This document shows positions 26,582-35,736 of a stretch of DNA of 64,000 bases, in pieces. The first letter of the stretch is position 1. Each line of letters opens with the position of its first letter. The notes below the pieces were generated by a model, which was not told the DNA's origin, searched no databases, and worked only from the letters and a program-made list of their open reading frames with translations. Position numbers and translations under genes: made by a program. Source of the DNA: Bacteroidales bacterium (GTDB lineage Bacteria > Bacteroidota > Bacteroidia > Bacteroidales > JAGOPY01). Where the stretch lies: contig JAGOPY010000009.1 in the NCBI GenBank assembly GCA_017991835.1, positions 1 through 64,000 on the forward strand. The letters run 5' to 3'.

Positions 26582-29128
26582 ATGGGAATGACCGGGATGC
26601 AACTCGCCAGGAATATCGTCGTTCTGCTCATCGCAATAATGGGTTTCCAACCCCTGGTTGCCCAGCAAAATGCCATCCTTTCCGGAAATGTCCGCGACCA
26701 GGACAATAAACCGATCGAGCTGGCCAACGTGGCAGTAGTCGGAAGCACCACCGGGGCCGCTACCGACAGGAATGGCAACTATACGCTCATCATCCCCGCC
26801 GGCCGTGAACTGACGGTCGATTTCTCTTATATCGGGTATAAGTCACGAAGATTCCAGGTAACCCTCCAGCCCAATGAAAAACGGGAGCTGAATGTTGTTC
26901 TGACCATTGAGTTCAGGGAGCTGAAGGATGTGGAGATTAAAGATGACCAGGTGAGAAGCTATAACTATGTCCGCCTCAATCCAAAGGAAGCCAGGCTGAT
27001 CCCGACCATGAGCGGGGGAATCGAGACCATGCTGAAAACCCTGCCGGGCGTCAGCTCTACCAATGAACTCAGTTCACAATATTCGGTCAGGGGCGGGAAT
27101 TTCGATGAGAACCTGGTGTACGTCAATGGTATCGAAATCTACCGTCCTTTCCTGATCCGTTCGGGGCAACAGGAAGGCCTCAGCTTTGTCAACTCCACGC
27201 TGGTTTCTGGAATTGTGTTCTCGGCCGGTGGCTGGGAGGCCAAGTATGGCGACAAGATGTCGTCGGTTCTGGATATCACTTACCGCAAACCGGAGAAATT
27301 CGCCGGATCGGCCCAGGTCAGCCTGCTGGGCGCCGAAGGGCATATTGAATGGGTCAATAAAAGCCGCCGTCTCACCTTTCTGACTGGCGCCCGGTATAAG
27401 ACAAACCAGTATGTTTTCCGCGGCCTGGAGACGAAAGGGAGCTACAAGCCCAACTTTATCGATGTGCAGGGCGTAGTGACCTACGACATGACAGAAACCC
27501 TGCAGCTTTCCGTGCTTGGTTACTATTCACGCAATTCCTACCTTCTGGTCCCCGAAAGCCGCCAGACCAATTTCGGTACGATCCAGGAGGCCTATCGCCT
27601 TACGATCTACTTCGACGGACAGGAAGTGGACCTTTACAGGATGTACCTCGGAGCGGCATCGGTCGATTACCGGCCCAGTTCGCGGTTAATGATGAAGTTC
27701 ATCGTTTCGGGATTCGACACGAGGGAAAGCGAGACTTTCGACATCCGCGGTCAGTACTGGATTGGCAAACTGGAGAATGCCTTCGGCGATGAGGAATTCG
27801 GCAATGTAACGGAGGTACAGGGAGTCGGCACATTTATGGACCATGCCCGGAACTACCTGGATGCCGGGGTTATCAGTGCGGAATACAAAGGCAACTACCT
27901 ATGGGGGAAGAACATCGCCGGATGGGGCATCAAATACCAGCACGAAGAGGTGAGCGACAAACTGGCGGAGTGGGAACTGATCGATTCGGCCGGGTATTCA
28001 TTGCCGAACCCTCCCGTCATTATCGGCGGGATCACCGATCCGAAAGCACCTCTGGTCATCGACCGGTCGGTAAAGACCGACATAACCCTTTCAACGAACA
28101 GGCTGATGGGCTACGCGCAGAATACCTGGGACTTGCTGGGCGACGGGCGTGACCTTAACGTAACGGCTGGGGTCAGGTTCCATTACTGGGATTACAACGG
28201 CCAGTTCCTTTTCAGCCCGCGGGCCAGCGTTGCCTACAAACCGCAATGGAAGCGCGACGTGGTCTTCCGTTTTTCAACCGGATATTATTACCAGCCGCCA
28301 TTCTACAAAGAACTTCGGAACCTGGAAGGAGAGCTGAATCCCGATATCCGGGCGCAGAAATCGATCCACTTCGTAGCCGGCGTCGATATTAATTTCCTGG
28401 CCTGGAAACGTCCGTTCAAATTCACCGGAGAAGCGTATTACAAATATCTCGACGACCTTATCCCCTACGTGGTGGATAACGTCAGGATAAGGTACCTGTC
28501 TGAAAACAGCGCCAGGGGTTATGCCACCGGGGTCGATTTCAAGATCAACGGGGAATTCATCGAAGGTACCGAGTCGTGGATGAGCCTGTCGTTCCTGAAG
28601 ACCGAACAGGATATTATCGGCGACTTTTACTATGAATACTACAATGCCGCCGGAGAAAAGATCATTCGTGGCTATACGGCCGACCAGGTGGTAGCCGACA
28701 GCGCCAGGTTTGAACCGGGCTATATACCACGCCCGTCGGATCAGCGGGTCAGCTTTGCCATCTTTTTCCAGGATTACCTGCCGATCATCCCATCCATGAA
28801 GGCTCATCTGACATTGATATTCGGTACCGGCCTCCCCTTCGGCCCTCCCGACAGCCCGCTGTACAAGCATACCCGTCGCTATCCCCCTTACCGGAGGGTG
28901 GATATCGGGTTTTCCAAACTGCTGGTCGGAGAAAAAACAAAATTCAAGGAGAACAATCCTCTGCGTTACATCGACAAGGCATGGCTGAGCTTTGAAGTTT
29001 TCAACCTTTTCCAGATCAGCAATACGGTTTCCTATATCTGGGTCAAGGATATCAACAACCGCCAGTATGCCGTTCCCAATTATCTGACGCCCAGGCTCTT
29101 AAATCTGAAATTAATCGTTGAGCTCTGA
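26582..29128 (+). CDS. TonB-dependent outer membrane receptor
   Basis: The 848-aa protein has a signal peptide (about 1-27), a CarboxypepD_reg domain (about 30-115, SGNVRDQDNKPIELANVAVV), a plug domain (about 130-235, MLKTLPGVSSTNELSSQYSV and VRGGNFDENLVYVNG), and a 22-strand-type barrel ending in a short hydrophobic strand. It should import a large nutrient through the outer membrane using TonB energy. No SusD partner is encoded, so it is not a classical SusC/D pair. The small CarboxypepD-like protein encoded immediately upstream is the probable partner. The substrate cannot be told. Confidence 0.92.
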   Translation: MGMTGMQLARNIVVLLIAIMGFQPLVAQQNAILSGNVRDQDNKPIELANVAVVGSTTGAATDRNGNYTLIIPAGRELTVDFSYIGYKSRRFQVTLQPNEKRELNVVLTIEFRELKDVEIKDDQVRSYNYVRLNPKEARLIPTMSGGIETMLKTLPGVSSTNELSSQYSVRGGNFDENLVYVNGIEIYRPFLIRSGQQEGLSFVNSTLVSGIVFSAGGWEAKYGDKMSSVLDITYRKPEKFAGSAQVSLLGAEGHIEWVNKSRRLTFLTGARYKTNQYVFRGLETKGSYKPNFIDVQGVVTYDMTETLQLSVLGYYSRNSYLLVPESRQTNFGTIQEAYRLTIYFDGQEVDLYRMYLGAASVDYRPSSRLMMKFIVSGFDTRESETFDIRGQYWIGKLENAFGDEEFGNVTEVQGVGTFMDHARNYLDAGVISAEYKGNYLWGKNIAGWGIKYQHEEVSDKLAEWELIDSAGYSLPNPPVIIGGITDPKAPLVIDRSVKTDITLSTNRLMGYAQNTWDLLGDGRDLNVTAGVRFHYWDYNGQFLFSPRASVAYKPQWKRDVVFRFSTGYYYQPPFYKELRNLEGELNPDIRAQKSIHFVAGVDINFLAWKRPFKFTGEAYYKYLDDLIPYVVDNVRIRYLSENSARGYATGVDFKINGEFIEGTESWMSLSFLKTEQDIIGDFYYEYYNAAGEKIIRGYTADQVVADSARFEPGYIPRPSDQRVSFAIFFQDYLPIIPSMKAHLTLIFGTGLPFGPPDSPLYKHTRRYPPYRRVDIGFSKLLVGEKTKFKENNPLRYIDKAWLSFEVFNLFQISNTVSYIWVKDINNRQYAVPNYLTPRLLNLKLIVEL

Positions 29129-29141
29129 TTTAAGAAATTTT

Positions 29142-29177
29142 TAACAAAAATTATCTTGACACCGGATATTTTTGTTA
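29142..29177. promoter_or_regulatory. Inverted repeat bracketing a -33 element
   Basis: TAACAAAAAT (29142-29151) and ATTTTTGTTA (29168-29177) are perfect complements with a 16-nt spacer containing TTGAC. This could be an operator for the transcript starting near 29193 or a weak end signal for the TonB receptor gene. Confidence 0.35.
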
Positions 29178-29186
29178 ATATCTTTG
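29156..29186 (+). promoter_or_regulatory. Bacteroidota-type promoter for candidate small RNA
   Basis: TTG at 29156-29158 (context TTGAC) is 20 bp from TATCTTTG at 29179-29186, which fits the Bacteroidota -33/-7 consensus. A second TATCTTTG lies at 29221-29228 without a good -33. Confidence 0.5.
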
Positions 29187-29192
29187 TAGGGT

Positions 29193-29340
29193 TGATTAAG
29201 TCTAAATAAAAATTGTACAGTATCTTTGTCGTCTGAAAAAGAACTTTCATAGGTACAGTTGTTTGGCTCTCTTCAAACAACTCTTTTGGTTTGGTTAATA
29301 ATCGGCAAACAGGTCACGCGCCCGCGTGGCCTTTTGCTTT
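29193..29340 (+). ncRNA. Candidate small non-coding RNA of about 150 nt
   Basis: The interval follows a good promoter match, contains no ORF, and folds into at least two hairpins. GTTGTTTG/CAAACAAC is an 8-bp perfect stem in the middle, and a terminator hairpin closes the 3' end. No gene follows on the plus strand, since rocD is on the other strand, so this looks like a free-standing small RNA. I cannot assign it to 6S, SRP, tmRNA or RNase P from visible motifs. Confidence 0.45.
29312..29340 (+). terminator. Intrinsic terminator of candidate small RNA
   Basis: GGTCACGC and GCGTGGCC form an 8-bp stem (one T-G pair) with a GCCC loop, followed by TTTTGCTTTTT on the plus strand. Confidence 0.7.
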
Positions 29341-29352
29341 TTATATCTGTAA

Positions 29353-30564
29353 CTAAAAAGAAAGGATCGATTTCCGGATAATATCGACGGCTTCGTGAAC
29401 CTGTTCTTCGGTAATAACCAGTGGCGGTGCAAACCGGATGATGTGTTCGTGTGTCGGTTTGGCCAGCAGTCCGTTTTCAGCCATTTTCACGCAGACATCC
29501 CAGGCGGTTTTGCCGTTTTTCGGCCTGACCACGATGGCGTTGAGCAGTCCTTTTCCCCTGACCAGCTCGATCATATCGGAATTGATATTTTTCAGCTCTT
29601 CGCGGAAGATCGCTCCCAGCCTTGCAGAATTATCAGCCAGTTTTTCATCCCGGATCACATCCAGGGCTGTGATGGCAACGCGTGCGGCCACCGGATTACC
29701 GCCAAAGGTGGATCCGTGCTGGCCCGGTTTGATGCACATCATGATCTCATCATCGGCCAGTACGGCGGAAACCGGGTAAACGCCCCCGGAGAGGGCTTTG
29801 CCCAGGATCACCATATCGGGGCGGACGTTCTCGTGGTCGCATGCCAGCAGTTTGCCGGTCCGGGCGATCCCCGTCTGTACCTCATCGGCGATGAACAGGA
29901 CATTCTTTGCTTTGCAAAGAGCGGCGGCTTTGGAGATATACCCTTCATCCGGCACATAAACCCCTGCCTCGCCCTGTATCGGCTCTACCAGGAAACCGGC
30001 TACATTCGGCTGTTCCAGCGCTTTGGCCAGGGCTTCGAGATCATTGTAAGGAATGGTGATAAATCCCGGGGTGTAGGGGCCGAAGCCTCCGCGGGCATCG
30101 GGATCGGTCGACATGGAGATCACCGTGATGGTCCTTCCGTGGAAGTTGCCTTCGCAGATGATGATCTTTGCCTCGTGCTCCGGGATGCCCTTCTTCATGT
30201 AAGCCCATTTGCGGCAAAGTTTGAGGGCCGTCTCCACCCCTTCCGCACCTGTGTTCATTGGTAAAACCTTATCGTAGCCGAAATATTCGGTCACATATTT
30301 CTCATATACACCCAGTGCATCGTTATAAAAAGCACGGGAAGTCAGCGTCAGCGTTTTAGCCTGATCGATCATCGTCTGGACGATCCGCGGGTGGCAGTGG
30401 CCCTGGTTGACGGCCGAATAGGCTGACAGGAAATCGAAATATTTTTTCCCTTCCACATCCCAGACAAATACACCTTCACCTTTTGAAAGCACCACCGGCA
30501 GCGGATGATAGTTATGCGCGCCGTACTTGTCTTCAAGCTCCATCGCTAATTTAGAAGTCATCAT
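29353..30564 (-). CDS. rocD: Ornithine aminotransferase
   Basis: The 403-aa protein is a class III PLP aminotransferase that converts ornithine plus 2-oxoglutarate to glutamate semialdehyde plus glutamate in arginine and proline metabolism. Typical motifs are [15 protein letters not shown], the PLP-site [28 protein letters not shown] and the lysine motif [15 protein letters not shown]. The strong match to ornithine aminotransferases sets it apart from acetylornithine transaminase. It is a single-gene unit. A TAnnTTTG-type element on the minus strand (TAACTTTG, 30607-30614) lies about 43 bp upstream. Confidence 0.94.
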   Translation of the reverse strand: MMTSKLAMELEDKYGAHNYHPLPVVLSKGEGVFVWDVEGKKYFDFLSAYSAVNQGHCHPRIVQTMIDQAKTLTLTSRAFYNDALGVYEKYVTEYFGYDKVLPMNTGAEGVETALKLCRKWAYMKKGIPEHEAKIIICEGNFHGRTITVISMSTDPDARGGFGPYTPGFITIPYNDLEALAKALEQPNVAGFLVEPIQGEAGVYVPDEGYISKAAALCKAKNVLFIADEVQTGIARTGKLLACDHENVRPDMVILGKALSGGVYPVSAVLADDEIMMCIKPGQHGSTFGGNPVAARVAITALDVIRDEKLADNSARLGAIFREELKNINSDMIELVRGKGLLNAIVVRPKNGKTAWDVCVKMAENGLLAKPTHEHIIRFAPPLVITEEQVHEAVDIIRKSILSF

Positions 30565-30606
30565 AGGAATTCTTAATTTTAAATTCTTAATTTTTAATTA
30601 ATGCGG

Positions 30607-30614
30607 CAAAGTTA
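30607..30614 (-). promoter_or_regulatory. Possible -7 promoter element of rocD
   Basis: On the minus strand the sequence is TAACTTTG, a match to TAnnTTTG, about 43 bp before the rocD ATG. No convincing TTG was found at -33. Confidence 0.3.
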
Positions 30615-30642
30615 GGGTTTTCGGGGGAGGAAAAAAAGCGAA

Positions 30643-31713
30643 TCAGAAAAAATGGCGGAACGGCAGCAGGAGCCATTCGATAAACTGTTGCAATTTCGGC
30701 CGGTCGAGCCATTTTTCGAAGTCGAACGGCTCGGTATGGTTCATGGTTTCATTGATATGGGTGCTGAGCTGGTCGATAATTGTGTGTTCGCGTCCGATGA
30801 GGATGATCTCGTGCATATAGCGGAACGAGCGGTAGTCGAAATTAGGCGAACCGATGGCGAAGAGCTGGCGGTCGACCAGGATAGCCTTGGCGTGGAGGTT
30901 ACCGGGCATGTAGTACCTGAATTTCAGCCCCCCCTGGTGCAGCGGCCCGATATAGCGGTTACGGAGGATATCGATAAGCATTACGTCGGAATGGCGCGGC
31001 ACCACGACAGTGACCTCAACGCCACGTTTGCACGCATCCAGGAGAGCTTTACGCAGGAAATATCCGGGGAGGAAATAGGGAGTTTCGATTTCAACGCTGG
31101 TATCGGCATGGCGTATCATCTGGATAAATTTCTTATTGATCCTTTTCTTGGTGATGGAAGGGACATCGCGGACGATCAGGTAATCGCCGTGGCGGATCAG
31201 GCGGATGTAGGAGTTTTTCTCGAAAAAATAGCGGTTATAGATTTTGAAGTCGAGGTTAAACACTTTTTTAAAAGATGTGGCGATATCGCCTTCCATCCTG
31301 AGCATCAGCTCTCTCCATTCGAGGCTGTATTCCGTCACGTTGCCCGAACCGATCCAGCTAACGTGGTCGTCGATGATCAGCAGTTTACGATGGTTGCGGC
31401 GGTGGTTTTTGGTAAAGAAGTCGATGACGATCCTTATTTTGCGGAAGAATCGCACCTCTCCCCGCAGGTCGGTGAGTTCCCGGAAGTAATCATCCGAAAC
31501 GTTTGCGCCCCAGGAATCGATCAGCAGTTTGACCTCCACGCCCCTGGCGGCCGCCTGCGTAAGCGCTTCTCTAAACCGGCCGCCGATGGCGTCGTTATAG
31601 TATTTATAGATCTCGAAGTAGACATATTTCCGGGCCGAGCCGATGTCGCGGATCATGGCATCGAAATACCCTGCCGGCACATCAAAGAGGCGGTATGGCG
31701 CTGTATCGGTCAC
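30643..31713 (-). CDS. Phospholipase D-like / cardiolipin synthase-type protein
   Basis: The 356-aa protein has two HKD phospholipase D motifs: HRKLLIIDDHVSWIGSGN in the first half and HAKAILVDRQLFAIGSPN in the second, each with H, K, D and the G-S/N tail. This is the pattern of cardiolipin synthase-like phosphatidyltransferases, but the N-terminal transmembrane helices of ClsA are missing, closer to the ClsB type. The start is a GTG at 31713, because an in-frame stop lies six codons upstream. The substrate is inferred from family only. Confidence 0.85.
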   Translation of the reverse strand: MTDTAPYRLFDVPAGYFDAMIRDIGSARKYVYFEIYKYYNDAIGGRFREALTQAAARGVEVKLLIDSWGANVSDDYFRELTDLRGEVRFFRKIRIVIDFFTKNHRRNHRKLLIIDDHVSWIGSGNVTEYSLEWRELMLRMEGDIATSFKKVFNLDFKIYNRYFFEKNSYIRLIRHGDYLIVRDVPSITKKRINKKFIQMIRHADTSVEIETPYFLPGYFLRKALLDACKRGVEVTVVVPRHSDVMLIDILRNRYIGPLHQGGLKFRYYMPGNLHAKAILVDRQLFAIGSPNFDYRSFRYMHEIILIGREHTIIDQLSTHINETMNHTEPFDFEKWLDRPKLQQFIEWLLLPFRHFF

Positions 31714-31818
31714 CGTGATGTTTTAAGCAAAGATAAGAAACAATAGCGAGACAGTTGGACAATCGAATTACGCGATTCGGCATTGCGCATTTTCGATTTA
31801 GTTTGTTAGTCGACGATT

Positions 31819-31880
31819 AAATCGTCCAATCGCCAAATCGTCAAATCGCCAAATCGTCAAATCGCCAAATCGCCAAATCC
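31819..31880. repeat. 8-bp tandem array AAATCG(T/C)C, seven copies plus a partial
   Basis: Octamers alternate between AAATCGTC and AAATCGCC (the second copy begins with C) in the gap between the divergent PLD-like and yicC genes. A TATCTTTG element at 31893-31900 follows, so the array sits just upstream of a likely yicC promoter. Confidence 0.8.
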
Positions 31881-31892
31881 GATTTCTTTCCC

Positions 31893-31900
31893 TATCTTTG
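31893..31900 (+). promoter_or_regulatory. Possible yicC -7 promoter element
   Basis: TATCTTTG matches TAnnTTTG and lies 22 bp before the yicC ATG at 31923. The -33 position falls in the 8-bp array and has no TTG. Confidence 0.35.
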
Positions 31901-31922
31901 ACTCTTCAAAACAAAGTTCCCC

Positions 31923-32798
31923 ATGATCCGTTCCATGACAGGTTTCGGTAAATGCCAGGCCGATCTTCCCGGCAAGGTGATCACCGTTGAGATTCGCGCA
32001 CTGAACAGCAAACAACTCGACCTCAACTTCCGGGCGCCGGCCGTCTACCGCGAAAAAGAGATGATTGCCCGCACACTCATCACCCAGAAACTGGAACGAG
32101 GAAAGATCGATGCGACCATCACGGCAGAATCAAAAAACGAACAACCGGCGGTGACGGTCAACAAAGCTATCGCTCTCCATTACCTGGAACAACTGAAAGA
32201 CCTCTCATCGGCCCTGCCACAGACCCAGAATATCGACTATTTATCGGTGCTGGTACGCATGCCCGATGTTCTGAAAACAGAGAAAGAGGAGCTGTCGGAA
32301 CACGAATGGGATGCCATCCGGCATGCGATTGAGACGGCGCTGGAAGAGGCCGATACGTTTCGTAAAAACGAAGGCAAAATTCTGGAGAATGATTTCATCA
32401 TGCGCATCAACCGGATCACGGCGCTGCTCGAAAGCATCGAACCGCTTGAAAAAGCGCGTGTGGCCACCATCCGTGCCCGGCTCACCTCCAGGCTTGACGA
32501 GCTGAATCTCGAAAAATCGTTCGACGAAAACCGGCTGGAACAGGAACTGATCTATTACTTTGAAAAGCTCGATATCACCGAAGAGAAACTGAGGTTGAGA
32601 AAACACTGCGATTTCTTCATCCTGACGCTGGATGAAATGGAATCGCCGGGGAAAAAACTCAGTTTTATCACCCAGGAGATCGGGCGTGAGATCAACACGC
32701 TCGGCTCCAAAGCCAATGACGCCTCAATCCAGGTCATCGTCGTCCGGATGAAAGACGAACTGGAAAAGATCAAGGAGCAACTGGCCAATATTCTCTGA
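31923..32798 (+). CDS. yicC: YicC family endoribonuclease
   Basis: The 291-aa protein matches the YicC family: IRSMTGFGKCQ at the N-terminus, EIRALNSKQLDLNFRAP, and the C-terminal DUF1732 segment with EMESPGKKLSFITQEIGREI and NTLGSKAND. E. coli YicC is an endoribonuclease involved in small-RNA turnover. The length is normal. It is followed 1 bp later by gmk, the yicC-gmk pairing being widely conserved, and nadD overlaps gmk, so this is one operon. Confidence 0.93.
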   Translation: MIRSMTGFGKCQADLPGKVITVEIRALNSKQLDLNFRAPAVYREKEMIARTLITQKLERGKIDATITAESKNEQPAVTVNKAIALHYLEQLKDLSSALPQTQNIDYLSVLVRMPDVLKTEKEELSEHEWDAIRHAIETALEEADTFRKNEGKILENDFIMRINRITALLESIEPLEKARVATIRARLTSRLDELNLEKSFDENRLEQELIYYFEKLDITEEKLRLRKHCDFFILTLDEMESPGKKLSFITQEIGREINTLGSKANDASIQVIVVRMKDELEKIKEQLANIL

Positions 32799-32799
32799 C

Positions 32800-33366
32800 A
32801 TGAGCGGTAAACTCATCATCGTCAGCGCCCCGTCGGGAGCAGGGAAAACATCGGTCGTCAAACGGTTGATGCAGGCGGAGCTGAACCTGGAGTTCTCCGT
32901 ATCGGCCACCAGTCGCGCGCCCCGTCCTGGCGAGATTCATGGAAAAGACTATTTTTTTATCCCTGTAGAAGAATTCCGGGCTAAAATCGACCGGGATGAA
33001 CTGCTGGAATGGCAGGAGGTCTACCCGAACCAGTACTACGGAACGCTGAAATCGGAGGTGGAGCGCATCTGGAATGCCGGCCATCATGTCCTTTTCGATG
33101 TGGATGTGATGGGCGGGATGAACCTGAAGAAGATGTACCCGGAGATATCGTTGTCGCTGTTCATCATGCCGCCCTCCATCAAGGTCCTTGAACAACGGCT
33201 CAGGCTCCGTTCGACCGAAACGGAAGAGAGCCTGCGAAAACGGCTCGACAAAGCCGGTAAAGAGATCGGTTTTGCCGGCCATTTCGATATGACGATCGTC
33301 AACGATATCCTGGAACAGGCTGTGGCAAAGGCAATTGAAACTGTCAGTAAATTCGTTCGCATATGA
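32800..33366 (+). CDS. gmk: Guanylate kinase
   Basis: The 188-aa enzyme phosphorylates GMP to GDP with ATP. The P-loop is APSGAGKTSVVKRLM near residues 8-22, and the GMP-binding motifs TSRAPRPGEIHGKDYFF and EWQEVYPNQYYGT are complete. The length is normal. It is preceded by yicC with a 1-bp gap and overlaps nadD by 4 bp (ATGA). Confidence 0.97.
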   Translation: MSGKLIIVSAPSGAGKTSVVKRLMQAELNLEFSVSATSRAPRPGEIHGKDYFFIPVEEFRAKIDRDELLEWQEVYPNQYYGTLKSEVERIWNAGHHVLFDVDVMGGMNLKKMYPEISLSLFIMPPSIKVLEQRLRLRSTETEESLRKRLDKAGKEIGFAGHFDMTIVNDILEQAVAKAIETVSKFVRI

Positions 33367-33968
33367 GCGAGCCGGTTAAGACCAAGAAAGTCGGCCTTTT
33401 CTTCGGGTCGTTTAACCCGATCCATACCGGCCATATGATCATTGCCGGCTATATGCTGCATTTCACCGACCTCGATGATGTGTGGTTCATCATTTCGCCT
33501 CATAACCCGCTGAAAGAGAAGAGCACCCTGCTGGCCGACCACCACCGCTATATGATGGTACAGACAGCTATTGAAGACAATCCGCGACTGCGGGCCAGCA
33601 ACATTGAATTCAAACTTCCGCAGCCGTCGTACACCATCGATACCCTTATCCGGCTCGAGGAGAAGCATCCCGACCACCAGTTCGTGCTGATCGCCGGCAC
33701 CGATATCTTTCCCACGTTTCATAAATGGAAGAATTATGAAGTGTTGCTCGAAAATTACCGGTTCTACATCTATAACCGGCCGGGATATGAGGCCGGAACC
33801 TACTCAAACCATCCTAATGTAGTCACTTTCAATGCTCCTCTGATGGAAATCTCTTCAAGCTTTATCCGGCAGGCGATCCTGGAAGGAAGGGATATCCGGT
33901 ACTTTGTCCCGGAAAAAGTCTATACCTACATCCGGGAGATGCACTTTTATGAAAAGAATAACCGTTGA
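33363..33968 (+). CDS. nadD: Nicotinate-nucleotide adenylyltransferase
   Basis: The 201-aa protein joins nicotinate mononucleotide and ATP to make deamido-NAD. The nucleotidyltransferase motif FGSFNPIHTGHMI (about 13-25) contains the HxGH signature, and the late ISSSFIRQAILEGRDIRYFVP has the ISxxxIR motif. The length is normal. Translation is coupled to gmk through an ATGA overlap. Confidence 0.95.
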   Translation: MSEPVKTKKVGLFFGSFNPIHTGHMIIAGYMLHFTDLDDVWFIISPHNPLKEKSTLLADHHRYMMVQTAIEDNPRLRASNIEFKLPQPSYTIDTLIRLEEKHPDHQFVLIAGTDIFPTFHKWKNYEVLLENYRFYIYNRPGYEAGTYSNHPNVVTFNAPLMEISSSFIRQAILEGRDIRYFVPEKVYTYIREMHFYEKNNR

Positions 33969-33974
33969 TTAGGC

Positions 33975-35735
33975 ATGATCCATTTATCATTCAAAATAAA
34001 ATCCAAAAAAAAACGGGGCAATACGATCATTTTTTTGCTGCTGCTCTTACTTCCGGTCATTTTCACCCATTGCGCCAAGCAGGGAACACCCACGGGAGGG
34101 CCCAAAGATGTCAGGCCGCCGGAGGTGCTGGAGGAAATTCCGCCTGCCCGGACCGTGAACTTCACAGCAAAAAAATTCACCGTTGTTTTTGACGAATTCA
34201 TCCAGCTCAAAGATCCGGGGAAGGAAATCTTCATCTCCCCCCCGATGAAAACAAAACCCGAATATAAAATACACGGCAAGAAGCTCTCGGTGGAATTCCA
34301 GGAAGAGCTGAAGCCCGATGCCACTTACACCATTAATTTCGGCAATGCGATCGTCGACTATACGGAGAGCAATCCGCTGATCAATTACGAATACGTATTT
34401 TCTACCGGCGATCACCTGGATTCCCTGTCCATTCCCGGACTAATTGTCGGCGCGTTCGATCTCAAGCCGGTGGAAGGGATCGTTGCGATGGTTTACCAGG
34501 ATGATAACGACAGCATCCCTTTTGATTCGCTCCCGATGCGCGTTCCGCCTAAAAGCGCCTCAAAGACCACCAAGGAGGGGCTATTCAGTATCAATAACCT
34601 GCCGGCAGGGGCATACAGGCTCTTTGCCCTGGAAGATCTGAACAACAACTATTACTACGACCTGCCCAACGAGCGGATCGCTTTTATCGACAGCCTGGTC
34701 ACCCTTTTCCCTCCGGCTCATACGGTCGTAATGCCGGATACGGCGATAGTGGACACTTCCGGCGTTGTCGCCCCGGTGATAACAGCCGTGATGCCCGATT
34801 ACACGCTTTACCTGTTCCAGGAATCCGATTCCTCACAAAAGTTCCTCGGCAAGAAACTGATCGGTCAAAGCCTCCTCCAGTATTATTACCGGATGCCGGT
34901 CGATTCGTTCAACATCTCCCCGGTTGGATTTGAGCCGGTGAACCCTGACTGGTACATGGGCGATATCTCCAGAAACCGCGACACGCTGGGCTTCTGGCTC
35001 CGTCCCGGGCTACCTGATACGATCCGGATCAGGATGGCCGCCGGCGACTCTCTGGTCGACACTTCCCGGTATATTCTGACAGCCTCAGAGAGGGAGCGGC
35101 CGGGACGCCGAAAAGAGACGGCTTCCAGGGCAATGAGCATTAATACCAGCAGCTATGCAGGGTTCCTGGATCTGAACAAGAAATTTTACCTGAAATTCGG
35201 CGTGCCGGTCATGGATTACGATTCTTCCATGTTATTGCTCCAAACCCCGGCCGATACCCTCATACCTTCGATATATTTTTCCGACAGCCTCAGCCGGCAA
35301 TTGCAGGTCGACTACAACTGGCAGCCGGGAGAAGCCTATGCGCTGGTTCTGGATGATTCGGCTTTCACCGACCTGAGCGGAGCGCATAATGATAGTTTAA
35401 TCTTCAGGTTTCGTGTCAGGACCCTTGAAGATTACGGAATTCTTATCCTGAATCTGACTGTTCCGGATGATACCGGGCAATATATCATTCAGTTGCTCAA
35501 CGAAAAAGAGATACCGGTCAGGGAGACGGTAATAAATTCATCCGGACAGGTAAAGTTCGATTACCTGGCGCCCGGAAAGTATAAATTAAAAGCGACCTAT
35601 GACAGAAATATCAACGGCCGCTGGGATCCGGGCAAATACATAATCAATTCACTTCCTGAAAAGGTCGAATATTATCCAACAACCCTTGAAATCAGGGCTA
35701 ATTGGGAAATGCAGGAAGAATGGAAACTGGATTGA
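33975..35735 (+). CDS. Lipoprotein with N-terminal Ig-like (Big_5) domain
   Basis: The 586-aa protein has a signal segment ending in FTHCAK, so it is probably a lipoprotein with Cys33. Right after the Cys comes GTPTGGPKDVRPPEV, a hallmark of a conserved Bacteroidota family with a Big_5 Ig-like domain (about 45-145, FDEFIQLKDPGKEIFISPP). A prealbumin-like repeat follows (LFSINNLPAGAYRLFALED), and a similar fold closes the protein (FDYLAPGKYKLKATYD). It is presumably an outer-membrane or surface protein of unknown role. It lies 6 bp after nadD and is likely the last gene of that operon. Confidence 0.85.
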   Translation: MIHLSFKIKSKKKRGNTIIFLLLLLLPVIFTHCAKQGTPTGGPKDVRPPEVLEEIPPARTVNFTAKKFTVVFDEFIQLKDPGKEIFISPPMKTKPEYKIHGKKLSVEFQEELKPDATYTINFGNAIVDYTESNPLINYEYVFSTGDHLDSLSIPGLIVGAFDLKPVEGIVAMVYQDDNDSIPFDSLPMRVPPKSASKTTKEGLFSINNLPAGAYRLFALEDLNNNYYYDLPNERIAFIDSLVTLFPPAHTVVMPDTAIVDTSGVVAPVITAVMPDYTLYLFQESDSSQKFLGKKLIGQSLLQYYYRMPVDSFNISPVGFEPVNPDWYMGDISRNRDTLGFWLRPGLPDTIRIRMAAGDSLVDTSRYILTASERERPGRRKETASRAMSINTSSYAGFLDLNKKFYLKFGVPVMDYDSSMLLLQTPADTLIPSIYFSDSLSRQLQVDYNWQPGEAYALVLDDSAFTDLSGAHNDSLIFRFRVRTLEDYGILILNLTVPDDTGQYIIQLLNEKEIPVRETVINSSGQVKFDYLAPGKYKLKATYDRNINGRWDPGKYIINSLPEKVEYYPTTLEIRANWEMQEEWKLD

Positions 35736-35736
35736 A

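Noticed and set aside
30652..31746. 364-aa plus-strand open frame opposite the phospholipase D-like gene
   Set aside because: The minus-strand gene has both HKD motifs; the plus-strand frame has none and is a shadow.
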